Assembly: GCF_014779765.1 (NCBI RefSeq)
Contig: NZ_JACXZA010000005.1
Location: 306,916-370,915, forward strand
From: Paenibacillus terricola
GTDB taxonomy: Bacteria; Bacillota; Bacilli; Paenibacillales; Paenibacillaceae
DNA length: 64,000 nt
Direction of reading: 5' to 3'
The translations under genes and the position numbers were made by a program. The notes below the pieces were generated by a model, which did not search any database, had not been told where the DNA came from, and worked only from the letters and a program-made list of their open reading frames with translations. Shown piece after piece: positions 16,673 to 24,056 of this stretch (position 1 is the first letter of the stretch; the number at the start of each line of letters is the position of its first letter).

Positions 16673-17821
16673 TTATTTTTGAGCAATACGCTGCCCTTTG
16701 CCGCTAAGCAGCTTCAACTGATCATTCTCGTAACCAACGGTATAAACGACTTTGTAAGGCGTGTCGACGAATGCACCATCTACCCGTTCTTGAGCCGTAA
16801 TGTAAGCAGTGACTACCGCCCGCTCATCTTCCTGCACTTCTACATTCAGATCTTCAATCGTAATGTTCCGCGTGCCGAGGTACCCTTCACGGAACGTTTC
16901 GTATGAGGTCGAGGCAATCCAAGTGCTTCCGATCAAGGAATACGCATAGACGTAATCGCCGCTGTTGAGACTGTCATAGAAGTGTGTCACGAGATATGAA
17001 GCCATATCCTCGAACGTTACGTCGCCCACGCTGCCTTCTTGGAAAACGTCCGAGTCCATCGCGATATTGTGCGGCAGCTCCGTCATTGGAGAAGCCGACC
17101 AGCCTTCGACCAGCGACATGACCTGTCCGATTGGGAGGCTGAAGCCGATTGCACCCTGTTCAGCGCCTGCCGAGTTAATGCCGATAACCTCTCCCGTCTC
17201 GCGATCGACTAATGGACCGCCGCTGTTGCCGTGCGCAATTGGCGCAGATATTTGATACATATCTTTATACGAATAAGGGTCGATATCAAGCACTCGCCCT
17301 ACCCCGCTTATAATGCCTGTCGTTACAGTGTTCTGATAACCGAGCGGACTGCCGATAGCGATGACCTCGTCCCCGATTTCACCGACATGCTCGGTTTCCA
17401 TGGCAAGCGGCTTCATTCCCGACAGTTCCGGCACCCGGACGACCGCAACGTCCAAGTCTGTCCCGATCCCGATAACGGTACCCTCCAGCTCTCTTGCATC
17501 CGCCGTCCTTACCTTTACCGTATGGGCGCCGATAACGACATGCCCATTCGTAATCAAATCGCCTTGATCGTTATAGAGGAAGCCCGAGCCCATCAAGCCA
17601 TTGTCCGTCTCGATCATGACAACCAACTTCTGCGTTGCAAAAATAATGTCCTTCAGCGTCTTATCGGTTGCCGCTGCATTCGAATCCGCAGTCGGCTGCG
17701 CCAGCAGCGGGCCGTTCGTCAACCGATTAGGCACGTCGTTATGAATCTTGACGACACCAACCGTCCCGCCGAGCAGCACAAGCAAGCTTGCGATAATACA
17801 GATCCATCCGTTCCGATTCAT
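16673..17821 (-). CDS. membrane-anchored trypsin-like (S1C/HtrA-type) serine protease without PDZ
   Basis: A 382-residue protein with an N-terminal transmembrane anchor (about 5-25) and an extracytoplasmic trypsin-like domain. The catalytic triad is visible: His in ITNGHVV near 92, Asp in TDLDVAVV near 124 and Ser in IAHGNSGGPLV near 198. No PDZ domain follows; instead a C-terminal domain of about 130 residues (from about 250) resembles small nuclear-transport-factor-like or sensor domains ('MASYLVTHFYDSLNSGDYVYAYSLIG'). The gene lies 13 bp after the zinc-ribbon gene, so the pair forms an operon. A role in cell-envelope quality control or signalling is inferred. Confidence 0.85.
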   Translation of the reverse strand: MNRNGWICIIASLLVLLGGTVGVVKIHNDVPNRLTNGPLLAQPTADSNAAATDKTLKDIIFATQKLVVMIETDNGLMGSGFLYNDQGDLITNGHVVIGAHTVKVRTADARELEGTVIGIGTDLDVAVVRVPELSGMKPLAMETEHVGEIGDEVIAIGSPLGYQNTVTTGIISGVGRVLDIDPYSYKDMYQISAPIAHGNSGGPLVDRETGEVIGINSAGAEQGAIGFSLPIGQVMSLVEGWSASPMTELPHNIAMDSDVFQEGSVGDVTFEDMASYLVTHFYDSLNSGDYVYAYSLIGSTWIASTSYETFREGYLGTRNITIEDLNVEVQEDERAVVTAYITAQERVDGAFVDTPYKVVYTVGYENDQLKLLSGKGQRIAQK

Positions 17822-17834
17822 GTGCAGACCTCAC

Positions 17835-19175
17835 TTATTCCAAGAACCAGCCAGCACGGTCGATTCGAACCTGTGCTTTCTGATAAGCGTTATAGTAAAT
17901 GTTATCAACGACAGCCGTCTCTCCCGGCTCTACTTGATCCGGAGTTGCATAAATCGTACCGGTGTTGATCACATTGCCTGACGCATCGAGCAGCGTATAT
18001 TCAACATAAACCGAATAGATCGTCTTCGTCGCTGTATTGCGCAGCTCCGCATGAATATGGATATCCCCGTTCTCATCCAGCGTCGAAGCGAGGTTCTCGA
18101 CCTCTACTGCCGCCGTACGGTTCCTCAGATCTTCCTCTGCCGCCTTCTGCTGAGCCAGCTTGATTCGCTTCTGCTCCGCATCCTCATACGCCTTCTTCTC
18201 GGAAGCGATCTTCTCCTTGAGCGACTTCAACTTCTTGTTGCTGCTGTCGTATTCAAGTCCGATCCCCACCGCAGAAGCCGCATCGCTGAAGCTCTTTCGC
18301 TCTAACAGCCGCTCGCCTTCCTGAATCGATAGCTCGCCGATTCGCGATACGATCTGATCATGTACAGTTCCTGCCTCGGCATTGTTAAGACCATCTGCAA
18401 CCCGCAGCTTAGAGATCAGCTCCTGCACAGATTCGATCCCAGCCAGCTCCGATTGAATCTGCTGGACTGTCAGCTCCGCTTGCTGCTGCTTCAAGCTGGC
18501 ACGCAGCGGCTCGAACAGCTCCTCTTCGCGCTTATTAAGCGATTGGCTTACCTCATTCAGCAGTCGACTCGATTCTTCGAGCTTGTTGTCCTTTAACAAA
18601 TCGGTTGCACTATTCAACTTACGTGCCGCATCCGCGGCCTCTTGCACAATGGCCCGGTCAGCCTTCAGCGCCGTAAGCTTTGGACGTACTGCGATCGCCC
18701 TATCCAACAGTTGTACGGACAACTCATAGCTGCCATGTATCGCCTGGCGCTTCGCTTCATTCTGCCAGCTGGTCACACGCTCATTTTGCAGCATCTCATA
18801 GGAATAATAGCCGTACACGCCCGCGCTGACGAGCAGAGCAAGCAGCACCGGTACGAGCCAAGTATAGATGCGAATTCCGTTTTTTCTCGGGATTAAAGCT
18901 TCTTCTCCATCATCCGTCTCACCTGCATTCAACAGATCAGACTCTATCCCCTCGAGCGCCTTATATTCCGACTCGCTGCGAACGCCTTGCGACAACGAAG
19001 CTGCCAATTGCTCGGCAAAATGAGGAAGAGCTTCCCCGCTCTCTGCGCCAGCCGCAGCAGCTTCCTGCTCCCCTTCTTCCTCCTTCAGCAAGTCAGAGTC
19101 GAGCAATTTACCGCAGTAGCCGCAGTACCGGCCGTCCGGCTGATGGTTCTGTCTTCCGCAGTAAGCACAATACAT
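17835..19175 (-). CDS. zinc-ribbon membrane protein with coiled coil and FxLYD-type domain
   Basis: A 446-residue protein. Cys3, Cys6, Cys18 and Cys21 form an N-terminal zinc ribbon (YCAYCGRQ..YCGYCGK). An acidic linker leads to one transmembrane segment (about 102-122, 'WLVPVLLALLVSAGVYGYY'), then a long extracytoplasmic helical/coiled-coil region (about 125-350, with 'LKDNKLEESSRLLNEVSQSLNKREEEL') and a C-terminal beta domain of the FxLYD type (about 355-446: 'HIHAELRNTATKTIYSVYVEYTLLD'). It is the first gene of an operon with the trypsin-like protease; the two may work together at the membrane. The architecture recalls TcaA-like proteins, but no assigned function fits. Confidence 0.75.
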   Translation of the reverse strand: MYCAYCGRQNHQPDGRYCGYCGKLLDSDLLKEEEGEQEAAAAGAESGEALPHFAEQLAASLSQGVRSESEYKALEGIESDLLNAGETDDGEEALIPRKNGIRIYTWLVPVLLALLVSAGVYGYYSYEMLQNERVTSWQNEAKRQAIHGSYELSVQLLDRAIAVRPKLTALKADRAIVQEAADAARKLNSATDLLKDNKLEESSRLLNEVSQSLNKREEELFEPLRASLKQQQAELTVQQIQSELAGIESVQELISKLRVADGLNNAEAGTVHDQIVSRIGELSIQEGERLLERKSFSDAASAVGIGLEYDSSNKKLKSLKEKIASEKKAYEDAEQKRIKLAQQKAAEEDLRNRTAAVEVENLASTLDENGDIHIHAELRNTATKTIYSVYVEYTLLDASGNVINTGTIYATPDQVEPGETAVVDNIYYNAYQKAQVRIDRAGWFLE

Positions 19176-19522
19176 GATGTTTCACCTCAATATTTGAAGA
19201 TTCGAACGAATCTACTTGTCCTATTAAAACCAGCAATCTTCATTGTAAAACAATTAATAGGCATATCCAACGTGAGGATAGTCCCAAGGTGACACGGTTG
19301 TTGCCATCCTTTGAGAGGTACAGCACGTCTCACGCAAGAAAAACATACCTTGTTCGTACAAGTCAAATCTATAAAGTCTTATATTTCATAAAAATAGCCG
19401 TCGAGCGCTCTCGACAGCTAATGAATGGACTAACGTACACCGCTTATCTTAATTGCAACTTGAATAAACACATTATAATCCGAGTAAAGAAGGCTGAACA
19501 GCCCTATATTCTGTCAAAAAAC
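19176..19522. other. intergenic region without recognised gene
   Basis: 347 bp between the zinc-ribbon gene start and the end of the Rrf2 gene. It is A/T-rich, and contains the promoter region of the zinc-ribbon gene. A TATAAT on the plus strand near 19471 has no gene behind it. No repeat, hairpin array or conserved ORF was seen. Confidence 0.5.
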
Positions 19523-19960
19523 TTAACATTTGAAAAACTCGATCCGATTCATCACATCTACTATCGAATAATGCTGCAAATAGGCGATCGCCTGCTTCTC
19601 GGCTTCCTTTAATATACCGACCAGCTCTTGCTCAAACCGAGCAGATAATTCGGCCTGATCAGCCACCTGGAGAGCTGCCGCTGTCTGAAGGTCAACGGCT
19701 TCATAGATTTCACCTAATGTAATGCTCTCGGCCTGCTTGATTAACACATAACCGCCTTCACGCCCACCCCTGGATGCGACGATACCCGCAGTAACCAGCG
19801 ATTGCATCACCCGGCGCATGAAGGTTGCATGTGCATCGACGCGGCTGGCGATCGCCGCACTCGACAGTAAACCGCCGCTGCTTGCAAGCCATACTAAGGC
19901 GTGGACTGCAACTTTAAAACGAGGTGGCCCTAAATTGACTCCGCGACTGACTGTGCTCAT
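19523..19960 (-). CDS. Rrf2 family transcriptional regulator (without Fe-S cysteines)
   Basis: A 145-residue winged-helix protein. The Rrf2 pattern is visible: 'FKVAVHALVWLA' (helix 1), 'SSAAIASRVDAHATFMRRVMQSLVTAGIV' (recognition helix region, about 35-63) and the wing 'SRGGREGGYVLIK' (about 64-76). The three conserved cysteines that hold the Fe-S cluster in IscR and NsrR are absent; the only Cys is the last residue. This resembles the cluster-free Rrf2 proteins (YwnA or CymR-like). GGGGGGAGCC precedes ATG. The target is unknown. Confidence 0.85.
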   Translation of the reverse strand: MSTVSRGVNLGPPRFKVAVHALVWLASSGGLLSSAAIASRVDAHATFMRRVMQSLVTAGIVASRGGREGGYVLIKQAESITLGEIYEAVDLQTAAALQVADQAELSARFEQELVGILKEAEKQAIAYLQHYSIVDVMNRIEFFKC

Positions 19961-20005
19961 TGGCTCCCCCCTGCTCTATAGACAAACAGCTTCTTTTTTA
20001 TAGGA

Positions 20006-20038
20006 CAAAAAAAGAGGCACGATCCCAAGGACCGCGCC
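20006..20038 (-). terminator. terminator downstream of araD
   Basis: On the minus strand GGCGCGGTCC (20038-20029) pairs with GGATCGTGCC (20025-20016), using two G-U pairs and a 3-base loop, followed by TCTTTTTTT. It lies about 110 bp after the araD stop; G/C-rich inverted repeats also lie between. Confidence 0.65.
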
Positions 20039-20146
20039 CAATAAGCCATTGCGCTTCACGGGCATCGAAGCCCGCCGGGGCGCGCCGCCCCCGCTAACCT
20101 TACCTAACTTACTAAGACGCACTACATGACTTGCACGGCAGACGAA

Positions 20147-20842
20147 TTACTTCTGACCGTAGTAAGCGTTAGCGCCATGCTTGCGCAGGTAGTGGCGGTC
20201 CAGCAGATTCTGATCCATTGGCTGCGTGTTCGGGTTGAGCGCATACGTATGAACGGCCATCTTCGCGCACTCTTCGAGTACGACGGCATTGTGCACCGCA
20301 TTGTGCGGGTCCTTGCCCCAGCAGAATGGCGCGTGGCTGAATACGAATACGGACGGCACTTGTGCAGGATCGATGCCGCCTTTCTCGAACGTTTCCACGA
20401 TTACATTGCCTGTTTCATGCTCGTAAGCACCTTGGATTTCCGCTTCCGTCATTGGACGCGTGCAAGGTACTTCACCATAGAAGTAGTCGCCGTGCGTCGT
20501 TCCGAGCGCAGGCAGGGAACGGCCCGCTTGCGACCAACTCGTTGCCCATGGCGAGTGCGTGTGCACTACGCCGCCAATTGTCGGGAATGCTTTGTACAGC
20601 ACAACGTGCGTTGGCGTATCGGACGATGGACGAAGGTTGCCTTCTACTACATTGCCGTCGAGATCGACAACGACCATATGCTCAGGACGCATTTCTTCAT
20701 AAGGTACGCCGCTTGGCTTAATAACGACCAGACCGCTCTCGCGGTCGATGCCGCTAACGTTACCCCATGTGAATGTAACCAAACCGTATTTCGGCAGCTC
20801 CATGTTCGCTTCCCATACGGCTTTCTTCAACGATTCCAACAT
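20147..20842 (-). CDS. araD: L-ribulose-5-phosphate 4-epimerase
   Basis: A 231-residue class II aldolase-family enzyme that converts L-ribulose 5-phosphate to D-xylulose 5-phosphate in arabinose catabolism. The motifs [31 protein letters not shown] and the zinc ligands in [12 protein letters not shown] and the later [11 protein letters not shown] are visible. AGGAGTG lies 8 bases before ATG 20842. No araA or araB is next to it. An AraR operator lies within its promoter, so arabinose induction and repression by the adjacent AraR are expected. Confidence 0.95.
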   Translation of the reverse strand: MLESLKKAVWEANMELPKYGLVTFTWGNVSGIDRESGLVVIKPSGVPYEEMRPEHMVVVDLDGNVVEGNLRPSSDTPTHVVLYKAFPTIGGVVHTHSPWATSWSQAGRSLPALGTTHGDYFYGEVPCTRPMTEAEIQGAYEHETGNVIVETFEKGGIDPAQVPSVFVFSHAPFCWGKDPHNAVHNAVVLEECAKMAVHTYALNPNTQPMDQNLLDRHYLRKHGANAYYGQK

Positions 20843-20941
20843 GAATGAAGCACTCCTCTCATGCCTATCAATTGCTTGCTCCGGATGCCAACTTATAAGG
20901 GGTTAACTTATACGGACATCCTGCTGTATTTGCATGCATTA

Positions 20942-20970
20942 ATTATAGGTTGTACGTACAAGTATGTCAC
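20942..20970 (-). promoter_or_regulatory. araD promoter with AraR operator in the spacer
   Basis: On the minus strand GTGACA (20970-20965), a 17-base spacer and TATAAT (20947-20942). The spacer contains TTGTACGTACAA, the core of the AraR operator ATTTGTACGTACAAAT, at 20948-20963 (13 of 16 match). Bound AraR would block RNA polymerase directly. Confidence 0.8.
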
Positions 20971-20978
20971 GCGTTTTT

Positions 20979-22091
20979 TTACGTCAAAGCCTTCACCGAT
21001 TCCCGTTCTACAAGCGTTGGCTCATAGACGACATCCTTCCAAGAACCGCGCGGCGTACGCTGCGTAATAAGCTTCATTAGCAGCTCGACAGCATCCGTTC
21101 CCATGCTCGTCTTCGGGTGAGCGATCGTTGTCAGCTTCACCTCTGTCGCGACAGCCAGATTCGAATCGTCGAAGCCGATCATGGACAGATCATCCGGTAC
21201 AGTCAGCCCGCGACGCCTGATGATGTCGAGCATCCGTACAGCCAGTTCATCATTGTAGCAAAAAATCGCCGTCGGCCGTTCCTCTGCTTCCCGCTCCAGC
21301 ATACGTTCCAGCGCTTCAAGCGGACGGCTTGTCTTCTCTTCTGACGAATACCGGACGACCCAATCGGCAGCGACCGGCTGCTTGCGTTCACGGAACGCCC
21401 GCAGGAAGCCGCGCATCCGATGCACCCCTTGATAGTCATCCGTCTTGAAGAAGCCGGCTATTCGCTCATGGCCCATTCGCAGCAAATATTCGGCCGCCCG
21501 ATAGCCGCCCATCTCGTCGTCCACCTTCAAGCATGGCGCATCGACATCCGTATACCGTTCGTTCAGCATGACATATGGGATTTGCCGAGCGTCGAGCGCG
21601 AGGAAGTAATCGAAGTTCGGATTGCCTTCCGCGCTCTTCGTCGGCTCGATGATGAGACCGGCCAGCGGCTCGTGCAGCATCGACTCTAGACTGTCGCGCT
21701 CCTTCGGCTTCTCGTTGTCTGTGCTGGCAAGCAGCAGCCGTGCTCCGCGTTCACGCAGCGAAGACTCGACGCCGCGGACGATCGTCGGGAATATATAGTC
21801 CGAAATATGCGTCGTAATCATGCCGATCGTCATGCCAACCGGCGATGGCTTGCGGTCCGCTGCCGTCTGGGATTCCGCGACGAACGTCCCTTTGCCCTGC
21901 GTACGATAAAGCCAGCCGTCCTGTTCCAGATCGCCGAGCGCCTGGCGAACCGTCTGCCGGCTCATCTCGAAGCGCCTCGCGATCTCATTCTCTGAAGGAA
22001 GCCGGTCATGCGGCTTGAATTGCGCCGTTACAATCCAAGACAATATCTCCTGCTTCAATTGTATATATTTAGGCGTCTGTTGATCCTTCAC
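20979..22091 (-). CDS. araR: arabinose operon repressor AraR (GntR/LacI chimera)
   Basis: A 370-residue repressor with an N-terminal GntR-type winged helix (about 1-70: 'LPSENEIARRFEMSRQTVRQALGDLEQDGWLYRTQGKGTFV') joined to a LacI/GalR-type sugar-binding domain (about 80-370). This chimera defines AraR, which releases its operators when L-arabinose binds. I place the start at GTG 22089-22091, 4 bases after GGGGTG, because the longer ATG form lacks a ribosome binding site and B. subtilis AraR starts near the PKY motif. It has one operator upstream and one between itself and araD, which fits autoregulation and control of araD. Confidence 0.93.
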   Translation of the reverse strand: MKDQQTPKYIQLKQEILSWIVTAQFKPHDRLPSENEIARRFEMSRQTVRQALGDLEQDGWLYRTQGKGTFVAESQTAADRKPSPVGMTIGMITTHISDYIFPTIVRGVESSLRERGARLLLASTDNEKPKERDSLESMLHEPLAGLIIEPTKSAEGNPNFDYFLALDARQIPYVMLNERYTDVDAPCLKVDDEMGGYRAAEYLLRMGHERIAGFFKTDDYQGVHRMRGFLRAFRERKQPVAADWVVRYSSEEKTSRPLEALERMLEREAEERPTAIFCYNDELAVRMLDIIRRRGLTVPDDLSMIGFDDSNLAVATEVKLTTIAHPKTSMGTDAVELLMKLITQRTPRGSWKDVVYEPTLVERESVKALT

Positions 22092-22142
22092 GACACACCC
22101 CATTACGTTAAGTTGTATGCCCTATAGTATATCATACCGTTC

Positions 22143-22158
22143 ACTTGTACGTACATGA
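22143..22158. promoter_or_regulatory. AraR operator upstream of araR
   Basis: ACTTGTACGTACATGA contains the TTGTACGTACA core, 52 bp before the araR start; consistent with autoregulation. Confidence 0.7.
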
Positions 22159-22230
22159 TTGCCTGCTTTTTTCCGAAATAAGGATGGTGGCGTGTGGATC
22201 GCTCATGGTCATGTGCACTTAGGGCAGCAG

Positions 22231-22350
22231 ATAGGTGCTATTCTGCGACTACGGAGTGATAATGCGCATCTAGAACGCTAGTTAGGTGGAATTCTGCAAC
22301 TACGGAGGTATCTGTTCGCTCAGGCAGCCAGCTAGGTGCATAAATGCACA
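22231..22350. repeat. decayed TAGGTGCA hairpin array, period about 51 bp
   Basis: TAGGTG motifs are at 22232, 22283 and 22333 (spacing 51 and 50). The first two continue as ATTCTGCNACTACGG; the third as CATAAATGCAC. A weaker unit may begin near 22185. It matches the family of the array at 36960-37134. The 314-bp gap between araR and the next gene holds this array and the araR operator. Confidence 0.65.
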
Positions 22351-22405
22351 ATATCGTTTGGTATAAAAAGGAAGTGAAAGGAGGCCCCTAACAGCCTTGA
22401 TCTAA

Positions 22406-22678
22406 CTAACGGGAATGAATCCCCTTGTCCGCGAACCTTGCTCTAATCTCATCGAACTTTCGTCTCGCATCCTCCGAGTCATCAGCCACTAAGATCGAAT
22501 AACCCATTGAGGGATCCATCGGCCGTGCATGCTCCAGCGTGTACAATTTGTACCGCCTGCGGTGCGGTGTGTAGATTACGTATCCGGTATGGCCAGCTAC
22601 CGGCTTTAACCCCATCCTTCGCAGCTGTGCTCGAGTGAACATAGCATCCGGCTTATTCTCTAACGTATAGGTTCTCAC
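22406..22678 (-). CDS. conserved hypothetical protein, 90 residues
   Basis: I do not recognise this protein. It is basic and soluble, with 'FTRAQLRRMGLKP' near the start, a beta-rich 'GYVIYTPHRRRYKLYTLEHAR' middle and a helical 'DDSEDARRKFDEIRARFADKG' end; no membrane segment or Cys pair is seen. The start is GTG 22676-22678, with GGGAG 9 bases upstream; a TTG five codons earlier overlaps that site. It is preceded by the copZ terminator and so is probably a separate unit. Confidence 0.6.
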   Translation of the reverse strand: MRTYTLENKPDAMFTRAQLRRMGLKPVAGHTGYVIYTPHRRRYKLYTLEHARPMDPSMGYSILVADDSEDARRKFDEIRARFADKGIHSR

Positions 22679-22699
22679 TGTACACTCTCCCAATAATAA

Positions 22700-22734
22700 A
22701 GCCTTAGCGGCAAGGGGACCCCGTCACTAAGGCT
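22700..22734 (-). terminator. terminator of the copA-copZ operon
   Basis: AGCCTTAG-type arms at 22700-22707 and 22727-22734, G/C-rich loop, followed on the minus strand by TTATTATT. It lies 19 bp after the copZ stop. Confidence 0.7.
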
Positions 22735-22752
22735 GTTCGTTCAGTACAGCTA

Positions 22753-22965
22753 TTAAGCTTTCGCCACGTCGTAGCCCTGATCTTCGATTGCATCGCGGAT
22801 CTGATCGAGCGTTACGCTGCCCGGATCGAAAGTCACGTTGACCGTGCCCTCCGCCAAGCTTACCTCACCTTTGGCGCCAAGCGAACTGAGTGCACCTTCC
22901 ACTGCTTTGACACAATGACCGCAAGACATACCGGATACTTTCAATACTGTTTGTTGAACGGACAT
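22753..22965 (-). CDS. copZ: copper chaperone CopZ (HMA domain)
   Basis: A 70-residue heavy-metal-associated domain. The Cu(I)-binding motif MSCGHC (Cys13 and Cys16) and the babbab pattern (KVSGMSCGHC, VSLAEGTVNVTF, IRDAIEDQGYDV) are intact. The Tyr of QGYDV near the C-terminus is the loop residue usual in CopZ. It hands Cu(I) to CopA. I start at ATG 22963-22965, which has AAGGGGAGA 5 bases before it. It is the last gene of the operon copA, lipoprotein, copZ. Confidence 0.94.
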   Translation of the reverse strand: MSVQQTVLKVSGMSCGHCVKAVEGALSSLGAKGEVSLAEGTVNVTFDPGSVTLDQIRDAIEDQGYDVAKA

Positions 22966-23033
22966 TCGAATCTCCCCTTCCATGATATCCTGCTACTTTA
23001 ATATGATACGTGCCATGCCCTCTCGTCCATGAC

Positions 23034-24029
23034 TCATCCGACCTGAATGACGAACGGTACGGTAACAACGCGGCCTTCCCGCTGGAACTGTCCCCATATC
23101 TTATAGATGCCATTGGCCGGAAATACGGTCGAGAACGATGCGGATGAGCTGCCGCTATTCGAATCCTTCGGATGAACGTGCAGATACGTCTCCATATCCT
23201 TGGACAAAATAACGACATGCCCCGCCGCTCCCAAATAGTTCTCCATATCCGTCAGCTCTTTACCTGTCTTCTCATCGCGGAACGTATAGGTGAGCGTCGC
23301 ATTCTCGCCCACTTTCGCCTGGCTGATAGCGAGCGAGAATTCAATACCGTCCACCTTCTGCACAAGGCTGGCGTCAGGCTGCGGAGCAGGAGAATCATAA
23401 ATAGGTTTGCCGTTGACTGTCAGCCAACCGGCGCGCGTGATGGTCGAGCCGCCAGCAGGAACGAAATCGGCGAACCACTTATACCGCCCGCCAGCAGCGA
23501 ACTGGGTCATAACGCGGAATACGCCGTCGCCGTCATAACCCGGGTGAATATGCCGGAACTGCTGCATATCCTCGCTGACGATAATAAGATGAAGCAGCTT
23601 CTCATGGCTCAGCGCAAACTTCTCTATCGGTTTGCCGTTCTCGCCAAGAATCCGAATCGTCAGTTCTGTTTCCTGCCCAGCCTGCAGTTCCCCTGCTGTA
23701 GGTGCGAGTACCGCCTGCACATTCTCGCTCAGGTTCTCTTCTGATGCCGACATATTCATTCCATCATGCGAGGCATGTGAGTCATCACTCAATCCATCAT
23801 GCTGATGATGAACAGCGCTGCCCGTTCCCAACTCATCGCTCGACGCTGATAAGGGCGGCGGACCAATTTCAACACCAGCCTGAGAATCCGTACTATCCAT
23901 ATCTTCTACTGCGTGTGTGTGATCTGCCGTTGAAGCAGCCGTACTTGCAGCCCGTTCATCACCACGGTCACACGCCGTCAAGGTACTAGCCAACATAACG
24001 ACCAGCAGCAGCTTTATCGTTTGTTTCAT
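23034..24029 (-). CDS. His-rich lipoprotein of the copper operon
   Basis: A 331-residue lipoprotein: signal peptide with lipobox LTAC (Cys20). A linker (about 25-100) is rich in Ser, Asp, His and Met ('HTHAVEDMD', 'HHQHDG', 'SHASHDGMNM'), as in copper-binding proteins. Two beta-sandwich domains follow (about 105-200 and 225-331), each with a 'HLIIVSEDMQQFRHIHP' or 'HVVILSKDMETYLHVHP' type segment, so the protein has an internal repeat; the pattern resembles YtkA/FixH-like domains. It lies between copA and copZ and is probably exported, binding copper outside the membrane. No enzyme motif is seen. Confidence 0.75.
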   Translation of the reverse strand: MKQTIKLLLVVMLASTLTACDRGDERAASTAASTADHTHAVEDMDSTDSQAGVEIGPPPLSASSDELGTGSAVHHQHDGLSDDSHASHDGMNMSASEENLSENVQAVLAPTAGELQAGQETELTIRILGENGKPIEKFALSHEKLLHLIIVSEDMQQFRHIHPGYDGDGVFRVMTQFAAGGRYKWFADFVPAGGSTITRAGWLTVNGKPIYDSPAPQPDASLVQKVDGIEFSLAISQAKVGENATLTYTFRDEKTGKELTDMENYLGAAGHVVILSKDMETYLHVHPKDSNSGSSSASFSTVFPANGIYKIWGQFQREGRVVTVPFVIQVG

Positions 24030-24056
24030 TCGTTCATCAGCTCCATGTTGATATCG

